From NCBI GenBank assembly GCA_017506865.1, contig JAFCMP010000468.1, positions 744,001 to 808,000 on the forward strand: 64,000 nt of DNA, read 5' to 3'. Below the pieces are notes generated by a model. It searched no databases and was not told the origin of the DNA. It saw only the letters and a program-made list of their open reading frames with translations. A program made the position numbers and the translations under genes. Each line of letters begins with the position of its first letter. Within the stretch, counting starts at the first letter, position 1. The DNA is from Tribonema minus (taxonomy: Eukaryota; Sar; Xanthophyceae; Tribonematales; Tribonemataceae). Of the stretch, positions 35,303 through 48,236 are shown in pieces.

Positions 35303-35460
35303 CGGACTGAGAGGCACGATTCTGGCCATAGTGACCACTCGCACGGACAGGAAGCACATACTCAAAGAGAATTGTCCACCACGGACTGAGAGGCACGATT
35401 CTGGCCATAGTGACCACTCTCACGGACAGGAAGCACATACTCAAAGAGAATTGTCCACCA
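35303..35460. repeat. 79-bp tandem repeat, one mismatch
   Basis: Two units starting CGGACTGAGAGGCACGATTC at 35303 and 35382, 79 bases apart, differing only at one position (CTCGCACGG versus CTCTCACGG). No coding assignment. Confidence 0.9.
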
Positions 35461-36258
35461 CAGCAGCACAGTAGCATTACTCCCATGTATTCAATGAGCA
35501 GCCTCAGTGGCAGGCGCACAAGCTCAACATTTGCCACCCCCTCACAGCGATCGTCCTTGCATGCACATGCTAGTTCTTTTCATAAAGGGCTTCTGCTACA
35601 TTTGATACCTCTGCTCTGGTCTCCAAGGAGAGCACTGACACACTGGCCAAAGCTCAGGGCAGAGCAAGCGCCTCTGCCCGGCACCTAGGGCTTGCGGCGT
35701 GTGATTGGACGGTTGTGTGGCACCGCGGCAGCTGCTACAGGTACTGCCATCGGGGCGGAAATGCATTTGGAGCACGTCTCACGTGCACTGATAATAAGGT
35801 CTCAGGTGCTAACGTATGTTGTGTTGCTACTGTGCATGCACAAACTTACGAGCGGCCATGACAGAGGAGACGTCTGTCCGTCGACCACACCACTACAGGC
35901 GCCATAGCGCACCAAACAATTATATGATGGCGCATGGCTGCATATGCAGACTGCGCATCTGTTCACAAACGTGTAATGTCATCCACCACAGAGGGAATAT
36001 AGGGTGGCGCCATCGTGATGGCCAACACACACGATACCTGTGTGCGCGCCTACGGCGCATCGTACAGCGCAAGCCCCAAAGGGCTGCGCACAACCGTGCC
36101 CCGCCGCAACGCGGGCTGCGGGCAACTGTGCCCCGCATCAGCGCAGCACCGCCGCCCAGCCCTGCATGACAGCGTGAGCACCTATAGGATCGTCAGAGTC
36201 GCCGCTGCGCCGGCGCAAGTAGCCGTCGCCACCGCACCGCACGCCACGTGTAGTCGCT

Positions 36259-39200
36259 TTAACCATCGGCATCGTGCACCGGCGCCCTGCAGCCGGGCAC
36301 GCGCTCAGATGCAGCAGCCGCAGCTGCAGCGACCGCAGCCTGGATGGCGGCAGCATCAGGCTCGACAGCCTCGCTGCTGCCGCCGCCGCCGCCGCCGCCG
36401 CCGCTGCCGCGCAGCAGCACGGGCTGCGTGGGCAGGTCGGGCGCGAGCGCGAGCGACGCGCGCAGCGTGAGCGCGACGCGCGCCAGGAAGGCGTGCGTGC
36501 GCCAGCGCTCGTTGGCGTCCTGCCACGACTGCACCTGTTGAAGAGGGAGGCGGAGGGGGGGGAGGGGGGGGGGGGAGCACGAGTGCATAATCAGTGCCTG
36601 CGTCTTCCGCGGTTTTGGAGATGGCAGCACGGCACGCCGGCGCACGCTTAGCGCGTGCGTACGTTCCGCGCTTGCGTTGATGCATTTTTTGTAGCGCCGC
36701 AATGGGGACAGTTGGTGCATGAGGACAGCCCGCATGACATTGCTGCAGACCGGCACTGGCGGACAGACTGTTGGCACAAACACCCAACAGAGTCAGCGCC
36801 CTCGGCGGTCTGCACACGCTCAGCGTCCCCCAATGCAAGACTCAGCAACTGGGCACAGAGCGTTCGTCCATGCGCGCTGCGCACGCCAGCCTCGGCGGCG
36901 CGCTTGTACACCGGCAAACGGCGGCGGCACGCAATCTGCAGCCCGGCTCGGCTCGCAGCAGCGGCGACGCTGACTTCAATGCGAAGTGCCGCGACTCTCA
37001 AGAGAGTACGTGCGATACATCATTCATCAAAGTCGTATTTTATGACATAGAGCAAAGGGCTGGCATGCTCTCCTTAAGTTGAGCATGCAAGGGGCGACCT
37101 TCGCGCCGCGCCGACAGGCATCGGAAGCATTCGAGTACCACCAGACGCGAGACGCGTGCCCCCAGCCTCCGCTGACATGAAGCCCTCGACGGACAATCAC
37201 AGCGAGCGCGAAAGCGCGACAGCGACTGCACCACCGCACACGCGAACGCAGCATCCTCACCTGCGTGTACGACACGCACACCTCGAGGGCCGTGCCGCCG
37301 CCCGCGTCCGCGCGAAACGCGGCGCCGATGGAGTCGGGCACGAGGGCGTGGTCGCGCGGCGCGGCGCGCGCCGCCGCGCGCAGCGCGTCGCGGTACCGCG
37401 CGAGCGCCTCCGCGCTGGCGTCGCGTCTGGAGCGCAGGGGGGTAAGTAGGGGTTGGTTGGCTGGTAGGTAGGCAGGTGAGCATCAGCTTGTGCGGAGGTG
37501 CACATGCGCAGCGGCAGGGGCAGGCGTGATGTGAGACGTGGGGGCGTGGCGCGGCTGCGGCTGCCGCGCCCTTCGCTCATGCGCCCCTCACAGAGGCGCA
37601 GCAGGGGCCAGAGCGCAGGTACTGGGTGCCGCAGTGAGGCAAAGCCGCGAGGTGCCTAGGGTTAAGGAACACTAACCCTCAGCGCTGCCGTGCGGCGCGG
37701 CTTGGTGCTGCTTTGGCGCTGGCGCCGATGCCGGCACGTCGCGCGGCAGACAAACACACGACGCACACATGCGGCGTCTTTCAGAGTCGACGACTGCGCG
37801 TGGCGGAGGCGCATCTCTCAACGGAGGCATGCTGCTTGCGGCAGCAGTTGCGATGTGCATATGTGTGCGCGGGCGGTGGCACGCAGAAGGCCCGTGTTGA
37901 CGCAGGCCCGGAGACGGTGACGGTGAGGGCGTTTGACTGCGGCCCGCTGCGCAGCACGGCACGGTGCAGAAAGCAGGGGTGCTGCATAACTGCAGCTTCG
38001 CAGCGATCAAACTTCAACTGGCTGTTCCGGGGTGCTGCGCGACTGCACTGCCGCGAGCGGCAGTCATCAAGACTCAAATTGAACCTCAAGTTGCTGTTCC
38101 CGGGGCACGCAGTGCACCTGACGTCGACGGCAAGGGTGTTGGACTGCGGGCCGCTGCGGCGCATGTTGCAGCACAAATGCAGCGTCACAGCAATCACATT
38201 TTAACTGGCTGTTCCGTGGTGCCGCGCGACTGCACTGCCACTGCAGGCAGGTGATGAAATCTCAAGTTGCGGTTCCGGAGGCGCTGCAGTGCGTACCTGA
38301 CGAAGACGGTGAGGGTGTTGGACTGCGGACCGCTGCGGCGCATGTTGCGGATCTCGCGCAGAGCCAGGAAGCGGTTCGGCCAGACCACGTACTGGCCATC
38401 CCAGCGCTTGAGGACCGTCGAGAGGAGGTTGATGCGCTGTTTGGGGAGGGGGGGCAGGGGGGGAGGGGTGAGAGCCACTGCTGTCTGATAATGATCACAA
38501 AATTGATGTACTTACAGTTGAATTTCAGCCACATCAAAGCGGCACTTGCTCCGCAAGCACTGAGTGCACAGCCCCTTATCTCCGTATTGCATGCTTGCAT
38601 CCTGCACCGTGAATGCACACGCGCAGATGGAGCAGCTCACTTGCAGCATCCGAGCGTCGTTCCGGGCCGAGTCCGAGCAACGGCGGAAGCGCGACACACT
38701 TCAACGCCGGCGCGCGACTCACGTGCACCACGAAGACGTTGTCCTGGCCCATGTCGTCGCGGAAGTGCTACGCGCTTCGCCGTTAACTACATACGCGAGT
38801 GCATGCGCCACATGCGGCACACGAGCGGCAGGCGACTGACTCACGTGCACCACGAAGACGTTGTCCTGGCCCATGTCGTCGCGGAAGTGGACGCCGTCGC
38901 CGACGTCGAACGGGCGCGTGACGAAGATGAAGACGAAGCTCTCGCACAGGCCCTGCGCGGACGTGCTGAAGACGAAGCTGCCCGCCAGCAGCAGCGAGAC
39001 CCACGAGACGCCCAGGCCCACGACCCCCTGCAGTTGGGGGGTTAGGGTTAGGGGCAGGGTCAGTTCAGGGTGAGGGTTAGGGTAACGGTGGCGGCGCGGG
39101 CGCGTGGAGGAAACGCGGGTGGCACGTCACGTGGTGAGGTATGTGCATCGGGCATGGTGTACTGTGAAGTAGGTGGGGGCGCCCTGTGTGCGGCGCGCAC

Positions 39201-42200
39201 GGCGCGTGCGGGGTAAGACGGAGATGCGCTGTGCTGGTGTTGCTCAATGCGCAGAAGTGTAAGGTGATGTGGGGCTCCAGGGTCGCGTCAAGGAGCCATT
39301 CGGTGCCGTCTTGCCGACGAGCTTGACGGGCAGGCTGTCCTACATGGTCTCGCGGTGTCTACAGAGAGACCCGCGCCAAGGGGGCGTCGCGGCGGCGGAA
39401 TGCAGAACGAGCAGAGTGCGAGTGATGACAGCAGGTCGGCATCATCAGAGGCGCCGACAATTTCCTTCAATCTCCTGCCGTACATGGACAATGGCCATTT
39501 CCATTGCGTCCGCTGTGTAAGCCAGAACTTGTCCAATGAGCCACTCGATGCGGTGCTTGAATGCTTCTTGACCATTCTTGCCAGCGCTTCCACGATAACC
39601 ACATGAAGTTAACTTATCCTAATCTACATAGCAGAGGCCTCTCTGTCAACAAGTTCACTCTCTTAAAGTGAAGTGCAACGCCGATGCATACAGACACCAC
39701 CGCCGCATCAACAGCACTACCTTCGGTAAACATTGCTATCCTGACAGCCCTGATGAATAGTTGAGGTGTGCCGTACACCGCAGCAAGCAAATGCTGAGGT
39801 CTGCATGTTACCACAACTCCAACTTTTAACCTCAACTTCAGCAGCGCAGCGTTCGCGAGCGCGCGCACGCACCTGGCCGAAGATCCACAGACACACGAAC
39901 AGCAGGAAGACGGCGAAGCCGACGCTGAGCATGTACGACAACTTGCGCAGTATGATCTCGTAATCCTGCAGCGACAGGCTCAGCGAGCGGCGCTTCTGGT
40001 AGACGCGCACGATGGCGCTCACGAACTCGTCCTCCGTGATGGTGGCGTCCGCGTTGGCGTCGAGCAGCTGCGTGGGGGGGGGGGGGGGGAGGAAGGGGGG
40101 GGGGAGGGGGGGGAGGGGAGTGACAAGGGAGAAGAAAGCGTGAGTGAAGACTTGCATTAGAATCGAGCAGGTGCGCAGATGGGGGGGGGAGGGGGTGTGG
40201 GGGTGGGGGGGGCGGCGGCAGCGGCACAACGTTAAGCGTGAGTGGATGTCCCCGTTGGCGTTTGAGCAGCTGCATCAAGGCGGTGGGGGGGGGGGGGGCG
40301 ATGGGGTGGGGGGGGGGGGGGGCAGCAACCGCAGAGCGTGAGTAAAATATGTATAGGTGCGGGAGTCGCTGAAACTGTTCGACGCGGCTGCAGCTGTGCA
40401 CTGCGCCGCTGCTTCAAACCACACGCGCACTTACGGCAGACGCGCACGGTGCACCGGAGAACGCATGAGCAGGATGCTCAGCACCAGGAGCGTGGCGGCT
40501 GCGGCGGCGACGCAGCGCACCGGCTCACCCTCGCGGCGCGACCGCACGCGCCGCTCGGCGGCGACACGCAACAGCAGCACCCGCGCGCATGTGTCCACCA
40601 GTCAACGCTGATGACGCGTCGCTACCTGATACAAACCTGCCCTCATGCTTCTACCTACATGCGTACCTCCAGGGTCTTGCGCGCCAGCGGCTTGCACATG
40701 GCGGGCCGCAACGAGCGCAGCGTGAGCACGCCCGCCAGCGCCGCTGCGGCGTCGCCGCTCGGGACGTCGGTCCCCGACGCGCGCCGGCGCGGCTCAGCGG
40801 CAGCAGCCCGGCTGCCGTTGCCGCCGCCGCCGCCGCCGCTGCTGCCGCCGCCGACGGTGCCGCCCGTGCCGCCACCGCCGCTGCCGCTGCCGCCGCCGCT
40901 GCCGACGTCGCCGCTCGTGCGCGCGCTCTTGACGGTGCCGCCGCCGCTGCCGTCCACGCGCAGGAGGCCTCGCACAACCTGCCACTGTGCGAGCGGCGGC
41001 GTCGGTGGCGCACGCTCCGCGGCGGCGATCGACGTAGTGACGCTCGACCACGGGCGCGCAGCGGCGCGCACCGCTCTGGCGGCGCCGCCGCCGCCGCCGC
41101 CGCCGCCCTTGCGCGGCCGCGCGCACTGCGCGATGACGCTCCTGAAGAGCACCGCGGCGAACTCGCGCGCGGTGCGCTTGCTCTGGATCGCCGCCGCGCC
41201 GCTGAGGCGCTGGCTCGGCACGAAGGACATGGCCTGGCTGATGGCGTAGCTGGGGAGGGAAAGGGGGGGGCGGGGGGGAGGGGGAGGGGAGTGCGTCTTT
41301 AACTTGAGGCAAGAGGGGGGGGGGAGGGGGGGGGAGCGGCGTGCGTGCAGCACGTTGCCACATGCGTGCACGGACCATGCGTATGCACTCACAGGCTAGT
41401 GCTGTGCCAGCTGGCCTCGCCGTCAGCGGAGTACAAGATGATGCGCACGCACGCGGGCGCATACCGCACCGCACCGCTGCACGCGCATGCGCCTCATGTA
41501 CTCTTTATTCAATCTTGGTTAGGGCGCAACAAAGCCCAGACGGTAGATATCCAGCTTGTGGCCAGACTCCACACGTGTCCTGTGATAACTTGAAAGGGTC
41601 TCAATGCGCACTGGCGATCACATGCAAACCACATCGCCAAACTGGCGCCACGTGTGCTTCGAGGCAGACATGTACTTTATTCAATTCCGCTTGAGGGGGC
41701 GCAAACCCTATGAAAAGTGCAAGATGTGCACCCCTTGTGCTCGCCTCAAGCGCGTGCTCGTACGCATTCGTGAGCGTGCCGGAACATGTGTGCTCTACTC
41801 ACAGGCTCGTGCCGTGCCGGTCGGCCGCGTTGGGCCGCTGAACGCGCGACGACGCGCAACGCACACACGCGCGCACGCCGCACTACACAGCACTTCGCGC
41901 GCACGCACGACATTACCACGGTTACTGGCGGAAGGCATTCGATTTGACGTAAAAACCACCCCTTGTCACCTACTGCACTTGGAGCTCTACGATATTTTGA
42001 TTCGCTTCCATGTACTTCGAGGCAGGCGTGTGCACTCACAGGCTCATGTTGTGCCAGTTGGCCTCGTTGGCGGCATACTGCAGCGCGACGGCCTGGTCTA
42101 CGGCGCCGCAGCGGCGCCCGTCCATTGCAAACTCGCTGAGCATCATGATGACGTACTGCGCAAAGATGCTCGCCTGCACGCGCGCGAGGTACGGCGCCCA

Positions 42201-43615
42201 CAGCGTGCGGTGCGCGACCTCCTGCACGACGAAGTCCTTGACGAGCCAGCTGCGCGCAGGCGTAAGGAGGGGGGTCGGGGGGGGGGGGGAAGCAGGGTGC
42301 GTGGGGGGGGGGGCTATGTTTGTGGAGGATGCTGATGAGGGGGCGCAGCAGCAGCAGCACAGCCAGTGCTTGGCGGCCAGCGGGGGCAGGCGCAGCCGCC
42401 TAGTGACATGCGATCAGAGACGGTCTGTAACGAGTATCGGTTTACTACATTACCAGGTGCTGCAATGACATACACACATGGTCCTGCATGCGAGGTGTCA
42501 CGTCAGTAGCTTCTGAACCCTGCCGTCAAGAAATGCTTCTATGCATCAAGAGAAAAGGCCCCGTTTGATCAACCATACCACATACTGTACTGCCCTCGAG
42601 CAGCATGGTCCTGACGTGGCACGTCTGTACCTTCTGAACCCTGCCGCCAAAAGATATGCACGAAGAGAATTAGCCCAATCTCACGCACTACATCACATAC
42701 TGCACTGCACTTGAGCAGCAGTGCTCACATGGTCCTGGCACGTCAGTGGCTTCAAAACCCCAACACTTAAAATGATGCTTCTATGCACCAAGAGAAAAGA
42801 CCCAACCTGATCACCCACTTTCACACAACACTCTGTCCTATCCTTGGGCAGCAGCGCTCACATGGTCCTAAAAGCGAGGTGGCACGCGAGGAGCCTCTCG
42901 AACGCGCTGCCGCCGCCGCCGAGCCCGCGCACGCGCGGCGCGACGAGCCGCTGCCACAGCAGGAACAGCAGCAGCGCCCAGAGGAACGCGGCGACGCGGC
43001 GCGCGAGCCGCAGCGCAAAGTAGACGTGCGTGACGTGCACGAGGCGCGTGCGCGCGATGGCCGCGCCCGCGGCGCGCACCGCGAGCTGCAGCGACGGGTA
43101 CGCGGCGACGGCGACAAAGGCGGCGACGGCCCAGAGGCCTGCGCGGCGCGGCGCGGAAGGCGGCGAAGCGCAGCGGCAGGCAGCGAGAATGAGAATGCGC
43201 GCGCATCGGGGGGGGGGGGGGGGGGGTCAGGTGTGGATGCGCGTGGGGGGCTCAGTGAGAGGCGGGCCGTCGCGACAGCCGTGCTTTCGCAGTATGCCGG
43301 CCTGAGCGGCGCGGTGCGGAGAGGGGTGCGTGGCGGCAGCGAGAGCGCGCGCGACGGAGGCGGGGTCAGGGGCGGATGGACGCGGACAGAGAGGGGGGTG
43401 GACGTGGACAGAGAGGGGGGTGGACTGGCGTGAGAGCCTTTTGCGGTGTGCCACGAGGAATGCAAGCGACGGCACAGAGGCTTGTGCAGGCTTGTGCAGC
43501 GCGGCGCAGCGCGGCGCAGCACAGAGAAGGGCGCGCGGCAGCGAAAACGAGAACGCGCGCATTGGAGGGGGGGTCAGGGGCGGATGGGCGTCGACGGAGA
43601 GGGGGTGGAAATGGC

Positions 43616-43646
<31 letters not shown>

Positions 43647-46304
43647 GCAAGCGCGAGGGACGACGTGCGTCGCGGGATAGAACGGTGACGCCCGCAGTGC
43701 GCAGAGTGCGCCGCGAGCTGCAGGATTGGGTAGTTCGCAACGGAGACGGGTGCAGCAGCCGCTCGGAGAGGTGGGGAACGGAGCAAGTGAGGTGGGGTAT
43801 TGAAAGTTGCAGCCGGAGCTCAAACTGGCACAAGTTGATGACTTTTATGTCTGCGCCGCCACAGTCGCCGGTTGCAAGAGGGGCGACACGAGACAGCAGC
43901 AGTGGCCTCACATCGCTGCTGAGCGATGCAGCCGCAGCAGCGTTCGAGGAGGCCTAGCTAGGCCCAGGCGCAGCACGCGTACTGATGGCAACGCCGATAG
44001 TGCAGCACACAGCGGTACGTACGCCGTGCAGTTCCACTGCCGCCCGCCGGTGCGCAGCCTTTGCGCAGGTGCGGCAGCAGCATACGAGAAGGAACGTTCA
44101 AAACGCAGCAAATCCAACCGACGAGGTGCAACTTGCACCCCTCTCACCGATGCACAGCCCCTGTATCGGCACGCAGCCGCGGACGGCGGACGCCACCTGC
44201 CCCGGCAGCAGCAGCGCGAGCGCCGCCGCCCAGTACCACGCCATCGTACGGCACTCCGCGCCCCAGTCCGGCGCAGGCATGCTGGCGAGCCCCTGTGGCG
44301 GCGCAGCGATTCGCACAGAGGTTAGCGCTGATGATACATGGCGCCGCACTGCGTCAAGAGACCGCATTTGTGAGGGTTGGCGCCGGCAATGGACCAGCGC
44401 CGCACTGCACTACCGAGTGAGTGCTCTGCCGTCCAGGATTGAAGATGTGGTGAACATTGCCTGCTGTTGATGGGCTGGTGTGGCGCGGCGCGCAAGGTGC
44501 AGCTGGCGAGCCCCTGCGACGGATACGCGCAGAGGCGAGCGCGTTGTGCAGAGGTGCCGCATTGAGGAAACGCATTTGTTGTGAGGGTTATTGCCGATCG
44601 CGGCGCAGCGGCGCGCCGCCGCGCACGACCGAGTGAGTGTTCTGCCATCATCTGTGGTTGAAGGCACGTGGCCGATGTCGCAGGCTGTCGGTAGGCGGGT
44701 GCAGCACGGCGCGCGCGGCGCAGTTTGCCACACGCTTGGTGCGCCATCTCACCAGACATGTGCTCACAGAGCTTAGCGGGACATAGATCTCAGCAGCGTT
44801 CATCCTCAAGGAGCCTGCCGGTGCTGCGCTGGTGCACCAGAGGAGCCAGCGCGGTCAAAGGTCCGCCGGACACTCGCTACTTCAAGTACTTGCACTACGC
44901 CCCCCCCCCCCCGCACGCACCCATGCACGCACCTCGAATGACTCCGCCAACATGTCATCGTCCACCATGACCTCGTCCTCGCCGTCTCGCTGCCGCGCCG
45001 CGCGCCGCCGCCGCCGCCGTCGCCGCCGCCGCCGCCGCTGCCGTCATCATCGTCGTCGTCGTCATCGTCCCACGACGTGTCGCGCTCCGACACGAGGCGA
45101 CCGAGGCCCAGTGCAAGCTTGCTGGTGGTGCTGCCGGGGCGGCGGCCGCAGCGGCGAGGGCGCCAGGGGCACCACCAGCAGCAGCGCTCCTGCGGCGGCG
45201 GCGGCAGCGGCGCCGCGGAGTCTGCGTCGCGGCGCTCGCTGAGCAGCTGCACCAGGTCCCTATAGCAGGGGGGGGGGGGGGGGGAGGGAGGGGGGGAGCA
45301 CAAGCAAGCATTTGCTTATAGTCAGCGGCGCGGTGCGAGAGCAGATGCAGCAGCAGCAGCCGAGCTGCGCAGCGCGAGAGGCAGTGCTCAGGCGATGCGC
45401 CGACGCTGCAGCAGTCGCTCAGTAGCTGTAGCAGGGGCTGAGGGTGCGGGCGGGGGGGGGGCGAGGGGAGCATCGGATGCGCTGATGTGCTGGCCAATTA
45501 AATGGGGACCGCATCAGACGCAGCATTGTCATCTGCTGCAGATCATCACCAGCAGCGCTCTCACATGTATTGCCTGCCTGCTCGACGCGTGTCTGTCAGC
45601 AGCAGGCTCACGCAGCAGCCGTCTGGTGCCAAAACCGCTCTTTGCCGCCGGAGCGTCACAGGGTGAAGGTCGCACATAGTGTCAAGTGTGAGAGGGCGTT
45701 GCTTTTAGCCACTCAAAGGGAGTGTGGCGACGCACGACGTGAGATGCCGTGCGCTGTGCGAATGACGTGTGCTGCTCTGGTAGTCCGCTTATCCTGTGCC
45801 ACCAGCACTAACAACACCCCCTACCTGTGCCACAATCATCACGCTTCTGGATACTGCAGTAGTGAGCATCGTGCTGAATGCCAAGGCACTGGAGCCTGCT
45901 CCGCACTGAGAGATTCAAAAACACCAGATCTGCTACACGAGGGCAGCACAGTAGCCGAACACCTGGCAGCAGGAGTAAACGAGCTCACTGACTGCCGTTT
46001 GCAGTATGCGCGCCTACCTCATCTGGGTCGCCGTGTGCGATGGCGCTCGCTTTGGTGCTGCTGATGTACGATCGCGGTCGAACGATCCTCTGAAAGAGGG
46101 ATGCGTGCCCGAGCGAGATGATCTAGGCGACGGCAGCCGCGACTTCGAAGTGTCCAGGGGAGGAGGGGATGAAGTGGGAGGGGGGGTGACAATGAACTCG
46201 TGCGATCTGGGATTGTGTTCCATTGAGCTAAGGAGCTTCTCCTGCGACTTGTGCCAGGAGCGCTTTGCATAGCCGCATTCCACATCCCCGCTGCCTCCGT
46301 CCAT
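36259..46304 (-). CDS. MscS-family mechanosensitive channel with EF-hand, about 929 aa, 11 exons
   Basis: Exons: 46304-46018, 45259-44933, 44292-44148, 43138-42862, 42249-42040, 41249-40667, 40067-39873, 39027-38845, 38436-38297, 37426-37261, 36534-36259; all GT-AG. Domain order: Ser/Pro-rich N-terminus; TM helices (TMAWYWAAALALLLPG; GLWAVAAFVAVAAYPSL; AAFLWALLLFLLW); WLVKDFVVQEV...QASIFAQYVIMMLSE; a long Gly/Ser-rich loop in exon 6; an EF-hand with a complete loop DANADATITEDE; a TM (MLSVGFAVFLLFVCLWIFG); and the pore/beta region GLGVSWVSLLLAGSFVFST, CESFVFIFVTRPFDVGDGV, INLLSTVLKRWDGQYVVWPN. EF-hand plus MscS is the arrangement known from fission yeast Msy1/Msy2 (ER channels linked to calcium and osmotic shock). 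The location here is unknown. Exon 2 is one base short of (or two over) the length needed to join exon 3 in phase; all other joins agree. Stop TAA at 36259. Confidence 0.92.
37900..38175 (-). repeat. copies of MscS exon 9 3' end
   Basis: The end of exon 9 (38297; RNMRRSGPQSNTLTVFVR/GTACGC) is repeated at about 38170-38105 (NMRRSGPQSNTLAVDVR followed by GTGCAC) and 37965-37915 (RSGPQSNALTVTV). Period is about 180 bases. Confidence 0.85.
38712..38770 (-). repeat. copy of MscS exon 8 3' end with intact donor
   Basis: The exon 8 end (38845; FRDDMGQDNVFVVH/GTGAGT) is present again, almost unchanged, at about 38770-38715, again followed by GTGAGT. The duplicated donor is as strong as the real one. 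Confidence 0.85.
40140..40275 (-). repeat. copies of MscS EF-hand exon 5' edge
   Basis: The start of exon 7 (40067; CTGCTCGACGCCAACGCGGAC) recurs in degraded form at about 40175-40145 (CTGCTCGATTCTAATGCAAG) and 40270-40235 (CTGCTCAAACGCCAACGGGG). Each lies beside a C-rich (sense) pyrimidine tract. Confidence 0.75.
41370..41830 (-). repeat. copies of MscS exon 5 3' end
   Basis: The end of exon 5 (42040; EANWHNMSL/GTGAGTGCAC) is copied at about 41830-41795 and 41425-41385 (EASWHSTSL/GTGAGTGCAT), keeping the donor. Confidence 0.75.
42470..42850 (-). repeat. three copies of MscS exon 4 donor region, period about 125 bp
   Basis: Downstream of exon 4 (ends 42862) the word CACATGGTCCT and its flank recur at about 42475, 42604 and 42728, each with a GTGGCACGTC-AGTAGCTTCTGAACCCTGCCG-type block and an ATGCTTCTATGCA-CAAGAGAAAA block. 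The unit combines an exon 3' end and an intron segment. Confidence 0.8.
44390..44740 (-). repeat. copies of MscS exon 3 5' edge and flank
   Basis: The acceptor-side sequence of exon 3 (44292; CAG/GGGCTCGCCAGC) is repeated around 44508, with flanking blocks (GAGTGAGTG-TCTGCC, GTGCAGCACGGCGCG) repeated about 225 bases apart between 44283-44500 and 44505-44740. Confidence 0.7.
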
Positions 46305-47365
46305 GACTTGATGTGTGATACCAGTGTGGCCAAACTGTGTGATATTGTTGCCTACACAGGAGCTGCAGCAGCCTGCGTAGAGCGTACAATAAACAATCTA
46401 GAAGCCGCCACGTTCCCATTGTCACCAACCAAGGTCCATCCATCACGTCCAACGACGCGGACCCCGGTCACCATATATTCCGACTTTTGCCGTTGCCGGG
46501 GGTCGCGGGGTCCCCGCGAAGGTCTCGGATGATGCTCAGGCACTTCATTTTCAAAATGACATTTTGTGCTGTCCTCGGCGGCGGGTTCGGTGTGCAGTGG
46601 CCTTGTGCGAAAAGCTGAGCGTTATATGAACACCCCACAAAACAAGCAGGCATTTGCGTTTTGGGAGGAACATTTGGAACTTTGGAGGAATTCGGTGCCT
46701 TTACCATCCTCGCCGGCCACGTGTTCATTGGTCGAATTCAGCACAGTAAGGACAGTGCAAACTGGCGTTGACGCAAGCTTTTCGATTGCGCAGGCAACCC
46801 GGCCTCCCTTGGGCCTTTATAAATACAAGTCCATACGTACAAACTGGCGCGGTTTGTGCAGCGCAGATGGAACTCACATTCAAGTTGTATTAAATTTCAA
46901 TTCGCCTCCGTGGTCGGCCCCCACAGGGGCCCCGCACTTTGAGCGGCTGTACACGCTACCTCACTTGCATCTTATGTGTTACACGTCATCATGTGCATGA
47001 ACGTGTCCGCTGAACGCGATTTCTCGCCATGCCGGCCCTGCGCCATGGTCGTGCCGGCTTGCGCAAAAAGTGCAACCTCAAGGTTGAGGTTGCCCCCGTT
47101 CCCCCCTCGCCCCCGCCCCCAAGCGCGAGCACGCATGCCCCCACATCAATACTGATTGGAACATATCCCCTCCCTCCCTTCCCCACTCCCCCCGCCCCCT
47201 TACCCCTTACCCCTTTTCCAGCCAAGCCTAGTGTACACATTCCGTCGGTGACCGGCATACACCAACAGGCTTCGACAACGGTCGCAAACAATAAGAACGA
47301 CACGGCCCCACGGCCGCGCGCAGCCATCTCCGTTGCGCAGTGCGCGTGGCTCTCCACGCTGAGCA
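46305..47365. other. intergenic region, MscS 5' side / kinase 3' side
   Basis: About 1 kb. Bases 46560-46990 have distinctly lower GC than their surroundings. A short perfect palindrome CGCGGGGTCCCCGCG lies near 46506-46520. A TATA-like word TTTATAAATAC (plus strand, about 46816) lies about 90 bases after ATTGG (an inverted CCAAT). No gene follows that I can support, so its role is unclear. Confidence 0.45.
46816..46826 (+). promoter_or_regulatory. TATA-box-like element
   Basis: TTTATAAATAC in a GC-rich context, preceded about 90 bases upstream by ATTGG. It reads as a classical TATA/CCAAT pair on the plus strand, but the following sequence opens only a very short ORF. It could be a chance AT run or a relic promoter. 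Confidence 0.2.
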
Positions 47366-48201
47366 TCAGCACCCCTCGAACGTGAACGCGCTGGGCTTGG
47401 GCGACGACGGCGCGCCCGCAATGCCCTGCAGCTCGGGGGATATGTAGAGGCTGCCCCTGCGCGGTACGCGGCGGCGGCGCAGCGGCGGCAGAGGCATCGT
47501 TAGCGTCGCGATCGCTCAACGATGGTGTTTTGAAACATGCATGTTTGCGTGCAGCTGTGGGGGGGGGGGCAGCCGGTGTGTCCAGCGACCGCAGTGCGTC
47601 CGGCGAACGTCGGCAGTTTTGAAGCAGACGCACATGCAGCAACACTAATTGTGTACTGCACAACTGCCCAGCAGCGCCCAGGCAACCCGCCTGTGCCCCA
47701 CCTTGCCCCCAACCCGGGCCAGCAGAATATGTGCATGTGAATGCAAAGCGTGAGCACTTTGGTGACGCGTCTAAAGCACCTCAGAACCCGTACGGCAATG
47801 TACAGATGCCCAAGATGCATCCACTGCAGCATCCGCCCCTGGCTGCACCAAGCGCCACGAGACCCTTTCCGCGATGAGCCGCTAGCGTCCTCTGCAGCGT
47901 GTTTTCTTCTTTGCGCGCCAATCAGCCACCCCCAACCGCCTCATCCTGCCCATCGTCTTGCGGCGGTGGACGTAAAGACAGCAACGCTCAGCGCGCCACG
48001 TATACCTACGTACCTCTCGGCCTCGTCGCCGACCTCCGGCAGCGACGCCAGCGACGTCGGCGACAGGTGCCCGGCGCTGTTGCGGTGCGGCGGCGTGCGG
48101 CACATCATGCGCCGCACGGGCGACGACGGGTTGCTGCCGCCGCCGCCGCCGCCGCCGCCGCTGCCGCTGCCGCCGCCGCCGCCGCCGCCGCCGCTGCCGC
48201 T

Positions 48202-48236
<35 letters not shown>

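Larger units (their letters stand above)
33002..36258. other. long gap between GPCR and MscS genes
   Basis: Holds no gene I can support. It should contain the missing GPCR 5' exon(s) and promoter plus the 3' flank of the MscS gene. Base composition drops noticeably in 33200-35900. Contents: a good GTGAGT donor on the minus strand at 33817 (possible small upstream exon, not joinable in phase), a hairpin at 34193-34329, GCGTATA-rich tracts at 34340-34435 and 34965-35045, and a 79-bp tandem repeat at 35303-35460. Confidence 0.5.

Noticed and set aside
46566..47000. Long plus-strand ORF in the MscS-kinase gap with a TATA-like element inside it
   Set aside because: No ATG near its start, no family-like motif, and the opposite strand is equally open; kept only as an intergenic composition note.
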